64,000 bases of DNA from DATLGB01 sp964242305 (GTDB lineage Bacteria; Actinomycetota; Thermoleophilia; Solirubrobacterales; Solirubrobacteraceae): contig CAXTBB010000002.1 in assembly GCA_964242305.1 (NCBI GenBank), forward strand, positions 62,001 to 126,000, given 5' to 3'. The notes beneath the pieces are model-generated. The model ran no database searches, was not told where the DNA came from, and worked only from the letters and a program-made list of their open reading frames with translations. Shown here piece after piece: positions 39,811 to 49,784 of the stretch. Positions within the stretch are counted from its first letter, which is position 1. The number at the start of each line of letters is the position of its first letter. The position numbers were made by a program, and so were the translations under genes.

Positions 39811-40571
39811 GTCCAGCGCCGGTCGGCGTCCAGGCGGCCGAAGCGGTTGCCGGCGTCGTGGGTCATCGTGATCAGCGTGCCGCTGCCGGCGAGCTCGCGG
39901 GCCAGCGCGGCACGCGTGCGCTGCGCCAGCGCCGGGTCCACGTCGGTGACCGACCGCCAGTCGTCGGTGAGCAGCTGGGCCGGGTTGTGCGCGGCGTCGG
40001 CGAGCACGACGGCGTCGCCGGTCTCGACGACGCAGTGCCCCGGGGTGTGGCCGGGCGCCAGGCGCAGCGTCACGCCCGGGACGATCTCGGTGCGCTCGCC
40101 CTCGTGCAGGAGGATGCCATCCGCCAGCGGCGCGAGCCGGGCCGGCGCCGGGATCGCCCCGAAGTCCTCGCGCCCCGGCCCGGTCTCCGGCGTCGCACGG
40201 GTGACGTAGTACTCCCAGTCGAGCGCGTGGGCGTGGTGGCGCGCGGCGGGGAAGAACGGCGCCGCGCCGTCCGTCGCCCAGCCGACGTGGTCGAAGTGCA
40301 GGTGAGTGAAGATCACCGTGTCGACGTCCTCGGGCGCGACGCCCGCCGCGCGCAGGCGGTCGGGGAACGTGCCGATCCCCAGCTCGGGCAGCGCCCCGCC
40401 GCCGATCCCCGTGTCGACCACCACGGTGTGGTCCGCGGTGCGGATGAGGAAGCCGCCGAAGTTGACGCCCAGGAGGCCGTCGGGATCGGCGAACTCCGGC
40501 GGCAGGTCCCGGTCGAGCAGCGCGGTGGCGGGGATGTGCAGCTCGCCGTCGCTGAGGGGCGTGATCGTCAC
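39789..40571 (-). CDS. Metallo-beta-lactamase-fold hydrolase
   Basis: A 260-residue MBL-fold protein: zinc motif 'FTHLHFDHVGW' (HxHxDH), later His in 'APGHTPGHCVVE', the Asp in 'AVVLADAAHNP' and a last His in 'ITMTHDAGNRFG'. It resembles the quorum-quenching lactonase/PqsE-like group of small hydrolases, which open lactones or thioesters; a catabolic lactonase role fits the surroundings (inference). Its ATG overlaps the stop of the upstream reductase gene by four bases. Confidence 0.87.
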   Translation of the reverse strand: MTITPLSDGELHIPATALLDRDLPPEFADPDGLLGVNFGGFLIRTADHTVVVDTGIGGGALPELGIGTFPDRLRAAGVAPEDVDTVIFTHLHFDHVGWATDGAAPFFPAARHHAHALDWEYYVTRATPETGPGREDFGAIPAPARLAPLADGILLHEGERTEIVPGVTLRLAPGHTPGHCVVETGDAVVLADAAHNPAQLLTDDWRSVTDVDPALAQRTRAALARELAGSGTLITMTHDAGNRFGRLDADRRWTYAPSIE

Positions 40572-41476
40572 CAGCTCGCCTCCAGGCCGCCGATGAGGGC
40601 GGCGATCGTCGTGTGCAGCGGCGTGGGCACGCCGGCGGCGGCAGCGGCGCGGACGATGCCGCCGTTGAGCGCGTCGATCTCGGTGCGCCGCCGCGCGGCG
40701 ACGTCCTGGAGCATGCTCGGCCGGTGCCCGTGGTTCTCGAGGGCCGCCCCGCTGATCATCGCGTCGGGATCGCCGTCGAGCGCGATGCCGAGCGCAGCGG
40801 CCACGGCGCGGCCCTCGTCGACCAGCGCGCTGGCCGTCGCCCGGAGCGCGGGGACGTCGCAGACCTCACCGTGGGTCAGGCCCGTGAGCGCGGCGAGCGG
40901 GTTGGTGGCGGCGTTGAAGAGCAGCTTGGTCCATTGCGCCCCGCGCGCGTCGGCGCGCGCCTCGCACGGCATCCCGCCGCGGTTCAGCGCATCGGCGAGC
41001 CGGTCGACCTCGTCCGCGGTCCCCGGCTGCGGCTCGAACGGGCCGAGCCAGGTCGTGCCCGGCGCGTCCATGTGGACGACGCCGGGAGCCTCCATGTGAC
41101 CGGCGGGCAGGCAGACGCCGCGGATGACGCGGGCGACGTGCTCGGCGACGACCTCCTCGCTGCCGATCCCGTTCTGCACGCTGGCGACCGCGCCGCCGGC
41201 GAAGACGCTCGCCGTCGCGGTCATGGCCGCGGCCGTGAACGTCGCCTTGGTGGCGACGATGCCGAGCTCGCAGGGCGGGATGTCGCCGGCGTCGGTACGC
41301 GCGTGCACCCGCGCGACGATGTCCGCGCGGCCGGTGATGCGCAGCCCGTCGCGGTTGATCGCGGCGACGTGCCCGGGGGCGACGTCGTAGGCCCACACCT
41401 CGACGTCGGCGAGCGTGGCCAGGTGCGCCGCGTACAGGCCGCCGATCGCCCCGCAGCCGACGACGCAGACCCTCAC
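40568..41476 (-). CDS. Ketopantoate-reductase-like (ApbA/PanE family) protein
   Basis: A 302-residue protein: N-terminal 'VCVVGCGAIGGLYAAHLA' NAD(P)-binding motif, 'SVQNGIGSEEVVAEHV' and the ApbA_C signature 'AQWTKLLFNAATNPLAALTG' written here as its two ends, with the catalytic Lys in 'WTKLLFN'. Family members reduce 2-oxo acids to 2-hydroxy acids. In a catabolic operon, far from pantothenate genes, a non-pantoate 2-oxo-acid substrate is more likely. GTG 41476 overlaps the stop of the upstream GlcG-like gene. Confidence 0.85.
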   Translation of the reverse strand: MRVCVVGCGAIGGLYAAHLATLADVEVWAYDVAPGHVAAINRDGLRITGRADIVARVHARTDAGDIPPCELGIVATKATFTAAAMTATASVFAGGAVASVQNGIGSEEVVAEHVARVIRGVCLPAGHMEAPGVVHMDAPGTTWLGPFEPQPGTADEVDRLADALNRGGMPCEARADARGAQWTKLLFNAATNPLAALTGLTHGEVCDVPALRATASALVDEGRAVAAALGIALDGDPDAMISGAALENHGHRPSMLQDVAARRRTEIDALNGGIVRAAAAAGVPTPLHTTIAALIGGLEASW

Positions 41477-42366
41477 GCGAGCGCCTCGGTGGCGAGCGCC
41501 CGGCAGGTGTCGGGGTCCGGGCCCCCGATCCCGATCGCACCGCCGCCGGGGAGCGGCACCCCGCCGGGGGCCGTCGCGGCCGGCAGCGGGAGGAGGGCGG
41601 CGAGCGCCGGGTCGACCGCCTCGCTGGGCACGCCGAAGGACGCCGCGGCGGCGGCGACTGCCTCGGCGACCGGCAGGCCGGCGGCGACGCAGCCGTCCGC
41701 CGCGTCGAGCTGCCACGGCTCGCCCCGGCGGTCGACGACGGCGACGGCGACCGGCACGGCGGCGAGCGCCAGCACGCGGTCCGCCAGCGCCCGCGCCGCC
41801 GTCAGCTGCGGTTGATCGGCCGCGGGCCCGGGGTCGAGGTGGCCGAGCCCCGGTTCATCGGGCAGCGCGCCGTACGCCGCCACCCAGCGCGCTTCGTCGT
41901 CGCCGTGCAACCCGACGTAGGGGCGGTCCACGGCCCACGCGACGATCAGGTCCTCGCTGTTGGCGGGCTTGCCGTCGACGATCAGCCGCCGCGGATCGGG
42001 CAGGTCGACGAACGGGCCGACCGACGCGCCGGAGGCCGCGAAGCCGCCGCCGTCGAGCGGCAGCCCGCCGGCGCCGGGGAAGCGCGCCTCGGGCGAGCAG
42101 GCGAGGAAGCCCTGCGCGATCGGCGCCGGCAGCGTCGTCATCCGGTGCAGGTGCACGTGACTGGGGATGCGCTGGGTCGCGGAGATCCACGCCTTCGACC
42201 GAGCCCGCGCCGGACCGCCCGCACCACCCGCGTCCATCCGCGACGCGGTCACCACCGAGCCGCTCTCGCCGACCACCACGAACGCGCCCGCGGCTCCGAG
42301 CGCCTCCGCCTTGTCGATCGCCCGCGCGACGATCGCCCGCGCCGCCGCCAACCCGACGTCCGCCAT
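41473..42366 (-). CDS. Tandem GlcG/HbpS-type (DUF336) protein
   Basis: A 297-residue protein built from two GlcG/HbpS-like modules: the first with 'AFVVVGESGSVVTASRMD' and 'ARSKAWISATQR', the second with 'VAVAVVDRRGEPWQLD' and 'GLPVAEAVAAAAASFG'. Typical members are single modules of about 140 residues that bind haem or corrinoid cofactors or accompany glycolate, PduO-like and aromatic-degradation operons. The duplication in one chain may mimic the usual dimer. It lies between pobA and the ketopantoate-reductase-like gene, with one-base and four-base overlaps, so it belongs to this message. Function unknown. Confidence 0.75.
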   Translation of the reverse strand: MADVGLAAARAIVARAIDKAEALGAAGAFVVVGESGSVVTASRMDAGGAGGPARARSKAWISATQRIPSHVHLHRMTTLPAPIAQGFLACSPEARFPGAGGLPLDGGGFAASGASVGPFVDLPDPRRLIVDGKPANSEDLIVAWAVDRPYVGLHGDDEARWVAAYGALPDEPGLGHLDPGPAADQPQLTAARALADRVLALAAVPVAVAVVDRRGEPWQLDAADGCVAAGLPVAEAVAAAAASFGVPSEAVDPALAALLPLPAATAPGGVPLPGGGAIGIGGPDPDTCRALATEALA

Positions 42367-43472
42367 CAGAAGTCCCCCCGGGCCGGCAGGCCGACGTAGT
42401 TCTCCGCGAGCGACCGCGCCGCCGCCTCCGAGCGCTCGACGTAGTCGATCCGCGCGAGTTGCAGGCCTTGCTCGAACGGCCCACCGCCGAGGTCGTGCAG
42501 CAGCTGGGTCATGAAGTTGGAGAAGTCCTGGGCACGCCAGACGCGCCGCAGCGCGGTCTCGCCGTAGGCGTCCGTCGTCCCCTCCGCCAGCGCCGCGTCG
42601 AGCAGCCGGGCGTCGTTGACGGCGAGGTTGAGGCCCTTGGCGCCCGTGGGCGGGACGATGTGCGCGGCGTCGCCGCACAGGAAGAGCCGCTCGTGCTGCA
42701 TCGGCGTGGACACGCAGCTGCGCATCGGCGTGATGCCGCGGTCGAAGATCTCGCCGCGGGTGACGTCCCCGAGGCGCGCCTCGAGCTCCGCCCAGATGCG
42801 GTCGTCCGGCCATGCGTCCAGGTCCGCGTCCGCAGGGACCTGGAGGTACAGCCGGCTGATCTGGGGCGAGCGCATCGAGTAGAGCGCGAAGCCGTTCTCG
42901 TGCCACGCGTAGATGAGCTCCTCGGTCGCAGGTGGCGCGTGGGCGAGGATCCCGAGCCAGGCGAAGGGGTACGTGTAGGCGACGTCGACCCGGTCGGGGA
43001 TCGCCTCGCGGCAGACGCCGCGGAAGCCGTCGCAGCCGGCGATGACGTCGCACTCCAGGCGCTCCCCGCCGGCGAGGGTGATCGTCCCGCGCGCCGGGTC
43101 GACGGCGGCCACCGGGGTGTCGAAGCGCAGCGGCGCGCGGCGGGCGGCGATGAGGTCCTTGACGACTTCCTGCTGGCCGTAGACGGTGATCGACCGGCCG
43201 GTCAGCGCGGTCATGTCGACGTAGGTCGAGCGCCCCTGGCGGCGCAGGTGGATGCCGTGGTGCTCGAGCCCCTCGCGGTCGAGGCGCTCGCCGACCCCGA
43301 GCTCGTGCAGGAGGTCGACGGTGTTCTGCTCGAGCACGCCCGCGCGCACACGCTGCTCGACATACTGGCGCGATCGCCCCTCGACGATCACCGACTCCAC
43401 GCCGCGCCGCTCGAGCAGTCGCCCGAGCGTCAACCCGGCGGGCCCGGCTCCCACGATCCCGACGCGCGTCAC
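42366..43472 (-). CDS. pobA: 4-Hydroxybenzoate 3-monooxygenase
   Basis: A 368-residue flavoprotein hydroxylase that converts 4-hydroxybenzoate to protocatechuate with NAD(P)H and O2. FAD motif 'VGIVGAGPAGLTLGRLLERRG', DG motif in 'VIAGCDGFRG', GD motif 'LFLCGDAAHIVPPTGAKG', and the family-specific 'GRSITVYGQQEVVKDL' and 'QRVRAGVLEQNTVD' all match PobA; the length is slightly short (usual about 390). GTG 43472 starts directly at the FAD domain; a -10-like TAGGAT reading in this direction lies 8-13 bp upstream, so the message may be leaderless. Its product is the substrate of PcaHG encoded at 46142-47199 on the other strand. Confidence 0.95.
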   Translation of the reverse strand: MTRVGIVGAGPAGLTLGRLLERRGVESVIVEGRSRQYVEQRVRAGVLEQNTVDLLHELGVGERLDREGLEHHGIHLRRQGRSTYVDMTALTGRSITVYGQQEVVKDLIAARRAPLRFDTPVAAVDPARGTITLAGGERLECDVIAGCDGFRGVCREAIPDRVDVAYTYPFAWLGILAHAPPATEELIYAWHENGFALYSMRSPQISRLYLQVPADADLDAWPDDRIWAELEARLGDVTRGEIFDRGITPMRSCVSTPMQHERLFLCGDAAHIVPPTGAKGLNLAVNDARLLDAALAEGTTDAYGETALRRVWRAQDFSNFMTQLLHDLGGGPFEQGLQLARIDYVERSEAAARSLAENYVGLPARGDF

Positions 43473-43490
43473 GCCCGGGATCCTACAGAA

Positions 43491-43516
43491 CTGTGCACAG
43501 CTTGGTAGTCTGCACA
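43491..43516. promoter_or_regulatory. Palindromic operator between pobA and the CoA-transferase operon
   Basis: A perfect ten-base palindrome CTGTGCACAG (43491-43500), and a wider TGTGCA-N13-TGCACA repeat (43492-43497 and 43511-43516), in the 47-bp gap between pobA and catI. One regulator here could control both halves of the 4-hydroxybenzoate/protocatechuate pathway; an IclR-type PobR or PcaR would be expected from other actinobacteria (inference). Confidence 0.6.
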
Positions 43517-43519
43517 CAT

Positions 43520-44320
43520 ATGGCGGATCTCCTGTCGCTTCCCGACGCCGTCGCCGGCCTGGTGCGCGACGGCGACGCGGTGGCGTTGGAGGGCTTCACC
43601 CACCTGATTCCCTTCGCGGCCGGCCACGAGGTGCTGCGCCAGCGCCGCCGCGAGCTCGAGCTGATCCGGATGACGCCTGACGTCCTCTACGACCAGATGA
43701 TCGGCGCGGGTGCCGCGCGCAAGCTCGTCTTCTCCTACGGCGGCAACCCCGGGGTCGGGTCGCTGCACCGCTTCCGCGACGCGATCGAGCACGGCTGGCC
43801 GCTGCCGCTCGAGATCGAGGAGCACTCGCACGCGGGCATGGCCAACCGCTACGCGGCCGGCGCCGCGGGCCTGCCGTGCGCGCTGATGCGCGGCTATACC
43901 GGCACGGACCTTGCCGCGCACACGCGCGTGGAGGCGGTCGTCTGCCCGTTCACCGGCGAGCGGCTGGTCGCCGTCCCGGCCCTCAACCCCGACGTCGCCA
44001 TCATCCACGCGCAGGAGGCCGACCGCGCCGGCAACGTCCAGCTGTGGGGGATCCCCGGCGTGCAGAAGGAGGCGGTCCTGGCGGCGCGGCGCTCGCTCGT
44101 CACGGTCGAGCGGCTCGTCGAGGCGCTGGAGCCGCGGCCCGGCGGTGTCGTCATCCCCGGTTGGGCGATCGACGCGGTGGCGGAGGCCCCCGGCGGCTCG
44201 CAGCCGTCCTACGCGCACGGCATCACCGCGCGCGACAACGACTTCTACCGCGCGTGGGACGCGATCAGCCGCGACCGCGACGGCTTCACCGACTGGATGG
44301 GCGCCCATGTCCTCGGGTGA
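43520..44320 (+). CDS. catI: 3-Oxoadipate CoA-transferase, subunit A (CatI/GctA type)
   Basis: A 266-residue class I CoA-transferase alpha subunit. 'DGDAVALEGFTHLIPFAAGHE', given here in its parts 'VALEGFTHLIP' and 'FAAGHEVLRQ', with 'SYGGNPGVGSLHRFRDA' and 'SYAHGITARDNDFY', match as I recall them the CatI-type 3-oxoadipate:succinyl-CoA transferases of the glutaconate-CoA-transferase family, and not the shorter PcaI type. ATG 43520 is chosen over an upstream in-frame GTG/ATG because it begins 'MADLLSLPDAV'. Its gene overlaps subunit B by 14 bp. With PcaF it carries 3-oxoadipate to succinyl-CoA and acetyl-CoA. Confidence 0.87.
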   Translation: MADLLSLPDAVAGLVRDGDAVALEGFTHLIPFAAGHEVLRQRRRELELIRMTPDVLYDQMIGAGAARKLVFSYGGNPGVGSLHRFRDAIEHGWPLPLEIEEHSHAGMANRYAAGAAGLPCALMRGYTGTDLAAHTRVEAVVCPFTGERLVAVPALNPDVAIIHAQEADRAGNVQLWGIPGVQKEAVLAARRSLVTVERLVEALEPRPGGVVIPGWAIDAVAEAPGGSQPSYAHGITARDNDFYRAWDAISRDRDGFTDWMGAHVLG

Positions 44321-44988
44321 GCTGCAGACGATCGTGGCCGCGCGCAGCCTGATCGGCAGGCGCTCGTGCTTCATCGGCGTCGGCCGGCCGAGCACGGCGG
44401 CGATCCTCGCGCGCATGGTCCACAACCCCCATCTCGTCCTCGTCTACGAGTCCGGCACGATCGGGGCCAAGCCGACCCGCGTGCCGCTGTCCATCGGCGA
44501 CGGGGAGCTGGCGGAGACCGCGGACGCCGTGGTATCCGTACCGGAGATGTTCAACTACTGGATCGGTCCGGGGCGCATCCAGGTGGCGTTCCTCGGCGCC
44601 GCGCAGGTCGACCGCCGCGCCAACCTCAACTCGACCGTGATCGGGGACTACGCCGCGCCGCGCACGCGCCTGCCGGGCGCGGGCGGCGCGCCGGAGATCG
44701 CCACGGGCTGCGCCGAGGTCGTCGTCATCGCCACGCACTCCCCGCGCACGTTCGTCGCCGAGCTCGACTTCCTGACCACGACGGGCGCGCGCACGACGCA
44801 GGTCATCACCGACCTCGGCGTGCTCGAGCCGGTCGACGGCGAGCTGACGCTGACCGCCCTGCACCCGGGCGTCACGCTCGAACAGGTGCGCGAGGCGACG
44901 GGCTGGGACCTCTTGGTCGCCGCGACGGTCGCCGACACGGAGCCCGCGACGGACACCGAGCTCAGCGCGTTGCGGGAGCTCGTCGCGC

Positions 44989-44996
<8 letters not shown>
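44307..44996 (+). CDS. catJ: 3-Oxoadipate CoA-transferase, subunit B (CatJ/GctB type)
   Basis: A 229-residue class I CoA-transferase beta subunit. The catalytic Glu lies in 'LVLVYESGTIGAKPT' (ESG motif), followed by 'FLGAAQVDRRANLNSTVIG', typical of the beta chain. ATG 44307 lies inside subunit A (14-bp overlap) and its 3' end overlaps the thiolase start by eight bases, so subunits are made in equal amounts. Only the pair is active in this family. Confidence 0.87.
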
Positions 44997-46141
<1,145 letters not shown>

Positions 46142-46149
<8 letters not shown>

Positions 46150-46780
46150 GCCGCCGCTCGACTTCCCGGACTACCGCTCGACCGCGCTGCGCCATCCCAA
46201 GCAGCCGCTGATCGCGGTCGGACCCGAGCGGTCGGGCCCGGTGCTGTCCCACCTGCGGCCGGGCGAGCTGCTCGACGACCTGACCACGGGCGCACCCGTC
46301 GGCGAGCGCATCACCGTGACGGGGCGGCTGCTCGACTCGACGGGGCGGCCCATCCGCGACTCGCTCGTCGAGATCTGGCAGGCCAACGCCGCCGGCCGCT
46401 ACCGCCACCGCGTCGACCGCTTCCCCGCGCCCCTGGACCCGGGCTTCCAGGGCGGCGGCCGGACCGTGACCGACGGCCAGGGTCGCTACGAGTTCCTCAC
46501 GATCAAGCCCGGCCCGTATCCGTGGGGCAACCACCACAACGCGTGGCGCCCGGCCCACATTCACTTCTCCGTCATGGGCCGCGCCTTCGACGAACGGCTC
46601 GTGACGCAGATGTACTTCCCCGGCGACCCGCTGTTCCCGTACGACCCGATCTTCAACTCCGTCCGCGATCCGAAGCTGCGCGACCTGATGGTGAGCCGCT
46701 TCAGCATCGACAGCTCGCAGGACAACTACGCGCTCGCCTATGAGTTCGACATCGTCGTCGACGCCACGCCGTTCGAATGA
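46142..46780 (+). CDS. pcaH: Protocatechuate 3,4-dioxygenase beta subunit
   Basis: A 212-residue intradiol dioxygenase beta chain, which carries the iron. The Fe(III) ligands appear as Tyr in 'AAGRYRHRVD', Tyr in 'KPGPYPWGNHHNAW' and the His pair in 'RPAHIHFSVMG'. The N-terminal 'DFPDYRSTALRHPKQPL' is the PcaH-specific arm that contacts the alpha chain. It opens the protocatechuate ring between the hydroxyls to 3-carboxy-muconate. ATG 46142 overlaps the pcaF end; four-base overlap with pcaG. The later enzymes pcaB, pcaC and pcaD are not in this window. Confidence 0.96.
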
Positions 46781-47199
46781 CCGCGACCCCCTCCCAGACC
46801 GTGGGTCCGTATCTGGCGATCGGGTTGACGTGGGACGACGGCGCCGTCGCCGACCCGGCCGGCGTGCGAGTCGGCGGCGTCGTCTACGACGGTGCCGGCG
46901 TGCCGATCGCCGACGCGATGGTGGAGACCTGGGGCGGCGGCGCGTTCGCCCGCTCGCACACCGACGCGAGCGGTCGCTGGGAGGTGGTCATGCCGGCGGC
47001 CCCGTCCTGGGCCGTGCACGTGTTCGCGCGCGGGCTGCTGCGCCACCTCACCACCCGCATCTGCTTCGACGGCGCCACCGTGCCGGACGGCGTCCCGCCC
47101 GGGCGACGGGACACGCTCCTGCCCGCGCCGACCGACGATGGCTACCGGTTCGACATCCGGATCCAAGGCGACGGCGAGACCGTCTTCTTCGACCTCTGA
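46777..47199 (+). CDS. pcaG: Protocatechuate 3,4-dioxygenase alpha subunit (short form)
   Basis: A 140-residue intradiol dioxygenase alpha chain: 'PSQTVGPYLAIGLTW' is the PcaG-specific start that completes the substrate pocket, then 'VRVGGVVYDGAGVPIADAMVE' (noted by parts) and 'DGYRFDIRIQGDGETVFFDL' (ends 'GETVFFDL'). The chain is clearly shorter than the usual 180-210 residues; the central segment between the two halves of the beta-sandwich is reduced, but the frame is intact and both ends match. The alpha chain lacks iron ligands and works only with PcaH. Confidence 0.9.
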   Translation: MTATPSQTVGPYLAIGLTWDDGAVADPAGVRVGGVVYDGAGVPIADAMVETWGGGAFARSHTDASGRWEVVMPAAPSWAVHVFARGLLRHLTTRICFDGATVPDGVPPGRRDTLLPAPTDDGYRFDIRIQGDGETVFFDL

Positions 47200-47203
47200 G
47201 CGG

Positions 47204-49642
47204 TCAGCGCGCCGCGGCGCGTGACCCGGCGCCCATCGGGGCCGGCCGTCCCAGGAAGTAGCCCTGGGCGTGGTCGACGCCGAGCTCGCGGAGCAGGTCG
47301 AGCGTGGCCTGGTCCTCGACGCCCTCCGCGATGGTCTGCAGGCCGAAGGCGCGGGCCAGCTGGATCGTCGCGACGAGCACTTGTCGGTCCGGCTCGTTGG
47401 TGCAGAGATCCTTCACGAACTCGCGGTCGATCTTCAGGTAGTCCAGCGGCAGCGCCTTGAGTGAGCTCATCCCGGCGAACCCCGTGCCGAAGTCGTCGAG
47501 AGCGAAGCGGCAGCCGCGGTCGCGAAGCCGCTGGGCCAGCGCCCGGGCGTTGTGGACGTTCTTGATCGCCGCGGTCTCGGTGATCTCGAACACCAGCCTG
47601 GATGGGTCGGCCGCGGTTCGCTCCAGGGCGTGGTCGATGTCCTCGATGGCGCCGGCGTCGCTCATCGAGGTCCCCGACAGGTTGATCTCGACGTCCATCC
47701 CGGTGGCGGCGATCTCGACGCCGCGCGAGATGACCCACCGGTCGATGTCGCGAATCAACCCGTAGCGCTCGGCGACCGGGAGGAACTCGCCGGGGGCGAC
47801 GAGTTCGCCGTCGGCGTTGCGCATCCGCAGGAGCAGCTCGTGCTGGACGGTCTCTCCCGTGGCCAGGTCGACGATGGGCTGGCCGTAGAGCTCGAAGCGA
47901 TCCTCGGCGAGCGCGGCGTTGATCTCCTTCAGCCAGGAGATCTCCTCGACGTCACGGCGGAGCGCGTCCTCCCGCTCGCGGCGCTCCGTGATGTCGATGA
48001 TCTGCGAGAAGAGCACGTCGACGGTGCCGTCCGGGCCCATGACGCGCGACGAGCTGACCGCCGCCCAGACGACACTCCCGTCTGGGCGCAGGTAGCGCGC
48101 TTCGGTGCTCAGGTGCTCGGCGTCCCCCTCGAAGTAGGCGGTGCGTTCGGTCTGCTCGTCCTGATCGGGATGCACGACGGCGGCGAAGGTGAGCCCCAAC
48201 AGCTCTTCGACGGGGCGACCGACCATGCGGCTGTAGGCGTCGTTGACGCGCAGATACCGGCCGGTCAGCGGGTCGATCAGGGTCATGCCGATCGGTGCGT
48301 TGTCGAAGCCCTGCCGGAAGCGTTCCTCCGAGCGGCGCAGGACGTCTTCGGAACGGCGCGCCTCGGTCACGTCGCGCAGCGTGCCGGCCAGGATGCGCTC
48401 TCCGCTGCTGCGGACGGTCACCTCGGCAGCTTCGGCGCGCACGAGCCGGACCGTCCCGTCGCGGGCGAGGGTCCGGTACTCGATGGGCTCGGCGCTCTGC
48501 GTCTCGATGGCCTTCGTGTACGCGAGCAGCCGTTCTCGATCCTCGTCGTGCACAGACGCGTGGAGATCCTCGACGCGCAGCCGACCATCACCGAGACCGA
48601 GCATCTCGCGCAGGTGGTTGGAGGCCGTCGCGGCGCCCGTGTCCATGTCGACCTCCCAGCTGCCGATGTTCAACAGCCGCTCCGCTTCGTTGAGCTGGGC
48701 CTCCCGGCGCAGGACCTCGTCGGCCGCGCGCCCGCGCTCCACCGACCCGGCCAGCGTGTTCGCGATCGCCTGGAGGAAGTCCACGTCCTCCCGCGAGAAG
48801 GCGTCGCTCGAACGGCTGCACGCACCAAGCAACCCGTAGCGGTCGCGGGGTGCGCCGATGGGCGCCACGATCAGGCTGAGCATGCCTTCCGCCTGGAGGA
48901 TCGGCGCCCGGAACTCACTCAGCCGCAGGTCGGCGACGACCAGCGGACCCTCCATGTCACGCATGTGATCGAGGATGACGTTCGGTTCGGCGGGCGCCGC
49001 CGGATCGGGCCGGGCGACGTTCGCGTCTCCCGAGACCGCGCGGATCTCGAGCCCACCCGTCGAGACGTACGGCAGCACCGCGGCCACATCGGCGCCGAGG
49101 ATCGTTTCGACGATGCGACAGGCCTCCTTCATGAGGGCCGCGCTCGCCTCGTCCCGCAGCGCCATCGTCCCCAGGCTGGCCAGCGCGGTGTGCTGCCGAG
49201 CGCGACGCTCGAGTTGCCGGTCGAGCTGCCTGCGTTCGGTGAGGTCCTGGGCGACCATCCAGGCCCCGACCACCGTGCCGTCCGGCGTCCGCAACGGCGA
49301 GAAGTGGAGCATGGAGTCCGCGGCCTCGCCAGCGGCCACCCAATCGAGGGAGCCGGTCTTTCCCGCGAGCGCCGCTTCCCAGTGCGGCTCCGCTGCGGCC
49401 CACAGGTCTGGATCCATGGCGTCGGAGATCGCCCACCCGGCGACGGCGCCGGGCGCCATGCCGGGCCGGGTGCTCGGCGCGCCCTCGATCCGATGGATCC
49501 GCCATCCGAGGTCGATGATCACGATGCCGCCGGCTGGCAGCAACCCGAGCACCGTCGCGACTATGTGGTGTCCATCATCAAGGCTGCCGACGGTGAGGAA
49601 ATGGGAGTTGGGCTGAAGGGTCGGCATTGCGCTTGGCGGCAC
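47204..49642 (-). CDS. PAS-GAF-PAS-PAS-EAL c-di-GMP phosphodiesterase
   Basis: An 812-residue soluble signalling protein. Order by eye: an N-terminal PAS-like domain ending 'VAQDLTERRQLDRQLE'; a GAF domain (about 150-310, 'ADVAAVLPYVSTGG' and 'GLLGACSRSSDAFSREDV'); PAS ending 'GTLRDVTEARRSEDVLR'; PAS ending 'QIIDITERREREDALR'; and a C-terminal EAL domain (about 570-805). The EAL domain keeps catalytic residues: 'HELLLRM' (EAL as ELL), 'LDDFGTGFAGMSSLK', 'LDYLKIDREFVKDL' and 'IAEGVED'. There is no GGDEF domain. It should degrade c-di-GMP under control of small-molecule or light/redox input. Convergent with pcaG. ATG 49627 is an alternative start. Confidence 0.9.
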   Translation of the reverse strand: MPPSAMPTLQPNSHFLTVGSLDDGHHIVATVLGLLPAGGIVIIDLGWRIHRIEGAPSTRPGMAPGAVAGWAISDAMDPDLWAAAEPHWEAALAGKTGSLDWVAAGEAADSMLHFSPLRTPDGTVVGAWMVAQDLTERRQLDRQLERRARQHTALASLGTMALRDEASAALMKEACRIVETILGADVAAVLPYVSTGGLEIRAVSGDANVARPDPAAPAEPNVILDHMRDMEGPLVVADLRLSEFRAPILQAEGMLSLIVAPIGAPRDRYGLLGACSRSSDAFSREDVDFLQAIANTLAGSVERGRAADEVLRREAQLNEAERLLNIGSWEVDMDTGAATASNHLREMLGLGDGRLRVEDLHASVHDEDRERLLAYTKAIETQSAEPIEYRTLARDGTVRLVRAEAAEVTVRSSGERILAGTLRDVTEARRSEDVLRRSEERFRQGFDNAPIGMTLIDPLTGRYLRVNDAYSRMVGRPVEELLGLTFAAVVHPDQDEQTERTAYFEGDAEHLSTEARYLRPDGSVVWAAVSSSRVMGPDGTVDVLFSQIIDITERREREDALRRDVEEISWLKEINAALAEDRFELYGQPIVDLATGETVQHELLLRMRNADGELVAPGEFLPVAERYGLIRDIDRWVISRGVEIAATGMDVEINLSGTSMSDAGAIEDIDHALERTAADPSRLVFEITETAAIKNVHNARALAQRLRDRGCRFALDDFGTGFAGMSSLKALPLDYLKIDREFVKDLCTNEPDRQVLVATIQLARAFGLQTIAEGVEDQATLDLLRELGVDHAQGYFLGRPAPMGAGSRAAAR

Positions 49643-49784
49643 GCCGTCGCGCCGAGGGGTCGTGGCTCACGGATGCATCGACAGTCGTGAGGTGAACCTG
49701 GAGGCGGCCTGAAGGGGTAGGCCCTACGTCGTCCGTACGAGCTCCGGGCGCAAGATCCGCGGTCGGCTGTAGTGGGACGCGGCG

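Noticed and set aside
40568..41476. panE of pantothenate synthesis
   Set aside because: Located in a catabolic operon without panB/panC; substrate left open.
46777..47199. pcaG as a truncated pseudogene
   Set aside because: Both ends of the family are present in one frame and the gene is tightly coupled to pcaH; shortness alone is not decay.
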